Source of the DNA: an uncultured Salinimicrobium sp.
GTDB taxonomy: Bacteria; Bacteroidota; Bacteroidia; Flavobacteriales; Flavobacteriaceae
Assembly (NCBI GenBank): GCA_946887025.1
Contig: CAMPJY010000165.1
Coordinates: 1 to 5,283 of the forward strand
Direction: 5' to 3'
DNA: 5,283 nucleotides
In this document: in pieces, positions 5,198 through 5,283 of the stretch
Position numbering within the stretch: position 1 is the first letter of the stretch
Layout of the letters: each line of letters starts with the position of its first letter
The notes under the pieces: model-generated
Databases searched by the model: none
What the model saw: only the letters and a program-made list of their open reading frames with translations
What the model was told of the DNA's origin: nothing
Program-made: the position numbers and the translations under genes

Positions 5198-5283
5198 ATG
5201 AAGGATATTTTTGAAGGCATTCAGTCCTTTTTTGAAGATTTCGCTTTTGGACCTTTGAATTACCTGCGTGACCTGGAACTCGA
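5198..5283 (+). CDS. DUF6341-type small membrane protein, N-terminal fragment (runs off right edge)
   Basis: Twenty-eight codons are visible before the window ends. The peptide starts MKDIFEGIQSFFEDFAFGP and continues LNYLRDLEL. It resembles the start of a roughly 70-residue flavobacterial protein (DUF6341, sometimes loosely labelled uracil phosphoribosyltransferase), in which FEGIQ, FEDxxFxP and LRxLEL are followed by a tryptophan-rich membrane segment that would lie beyond the edge. The divergent pairing with a DUF6427 gene also fits what I recall of flavobacterial genomes. The ATG follows a well-formed promoter by about 20 nt. Function is unknown; it shows no phosphoribosyltransferase motif in the visible part, which is too short to exclude one. 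Confidence 0.65.
   Translation, partial: MKDIFEGIQSFFEDFAFGPLNYLRDLEL

Overview
The window looks like chromosomal DNA from a member of the Bacteroidota, most likely the family Flavobacteriaceae. Three things point there. Start codons lack Shine-Dalgarno sequences. Several genes are preceded by the Bacteroidota -7 promoter element TAnnTTTG. The gene families present (DUF5687, DUF4254, DUF6427 and DUF6341 types) are ones I associate with flavobacteria. Base composition is moderate by eye; I did not compute it. No RNA gene, insertion sequence, CRISPR array or phage gene was seen.

Left part (1-1133, minus strand): a probable operon reads leftward. It runs from a PadR-family repressor, to a membrane protein with an N-terminal helical domain and four predicted membrane segments (only 1 nt after the PadR stop), to the first 15 codons of a DUF5687-type membrane protein that runs off the left edge. 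This resembles a self-regulated membrane or export module; its substrate is unknown.

Centre (1260-2312, plus strand): a single gene diverges from the PadR operon. It encodes a three-domain NADPH/FAD/2Fe-2S oxidoreductase of the PaaE/ferredoxin-NADP reductase type. No oxygenase partner lies beside it. It ends in a 173-bp convergent gap that holds an unusual array of six 11-bp units built round TGCAC and a perfect 7-bp hairpin.

Right part (2486-5158, minus strand): a multi-pass membrane protein (DUF6427 type) comes first in reading order. A DUF4254 protein and a family 9 glycosyltransferase (heptosyltransferase-like) follow. The last two appear to have their own promoter and may act together in cell-surface glycan synthesis. 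At the right edge the first 28 codons of a small DUF6341-type protein start on the plus strand, 39 bp from the DUF6427 start, behind a well-formed promoter.

Most of this is ordinary chromosomal content. The points most worth a second look are the 11-bp GTGCAC repeat array, the PadR/helical membrane protein/DUF5687 operon, and the DUF4254-glycosyltransferase pair.
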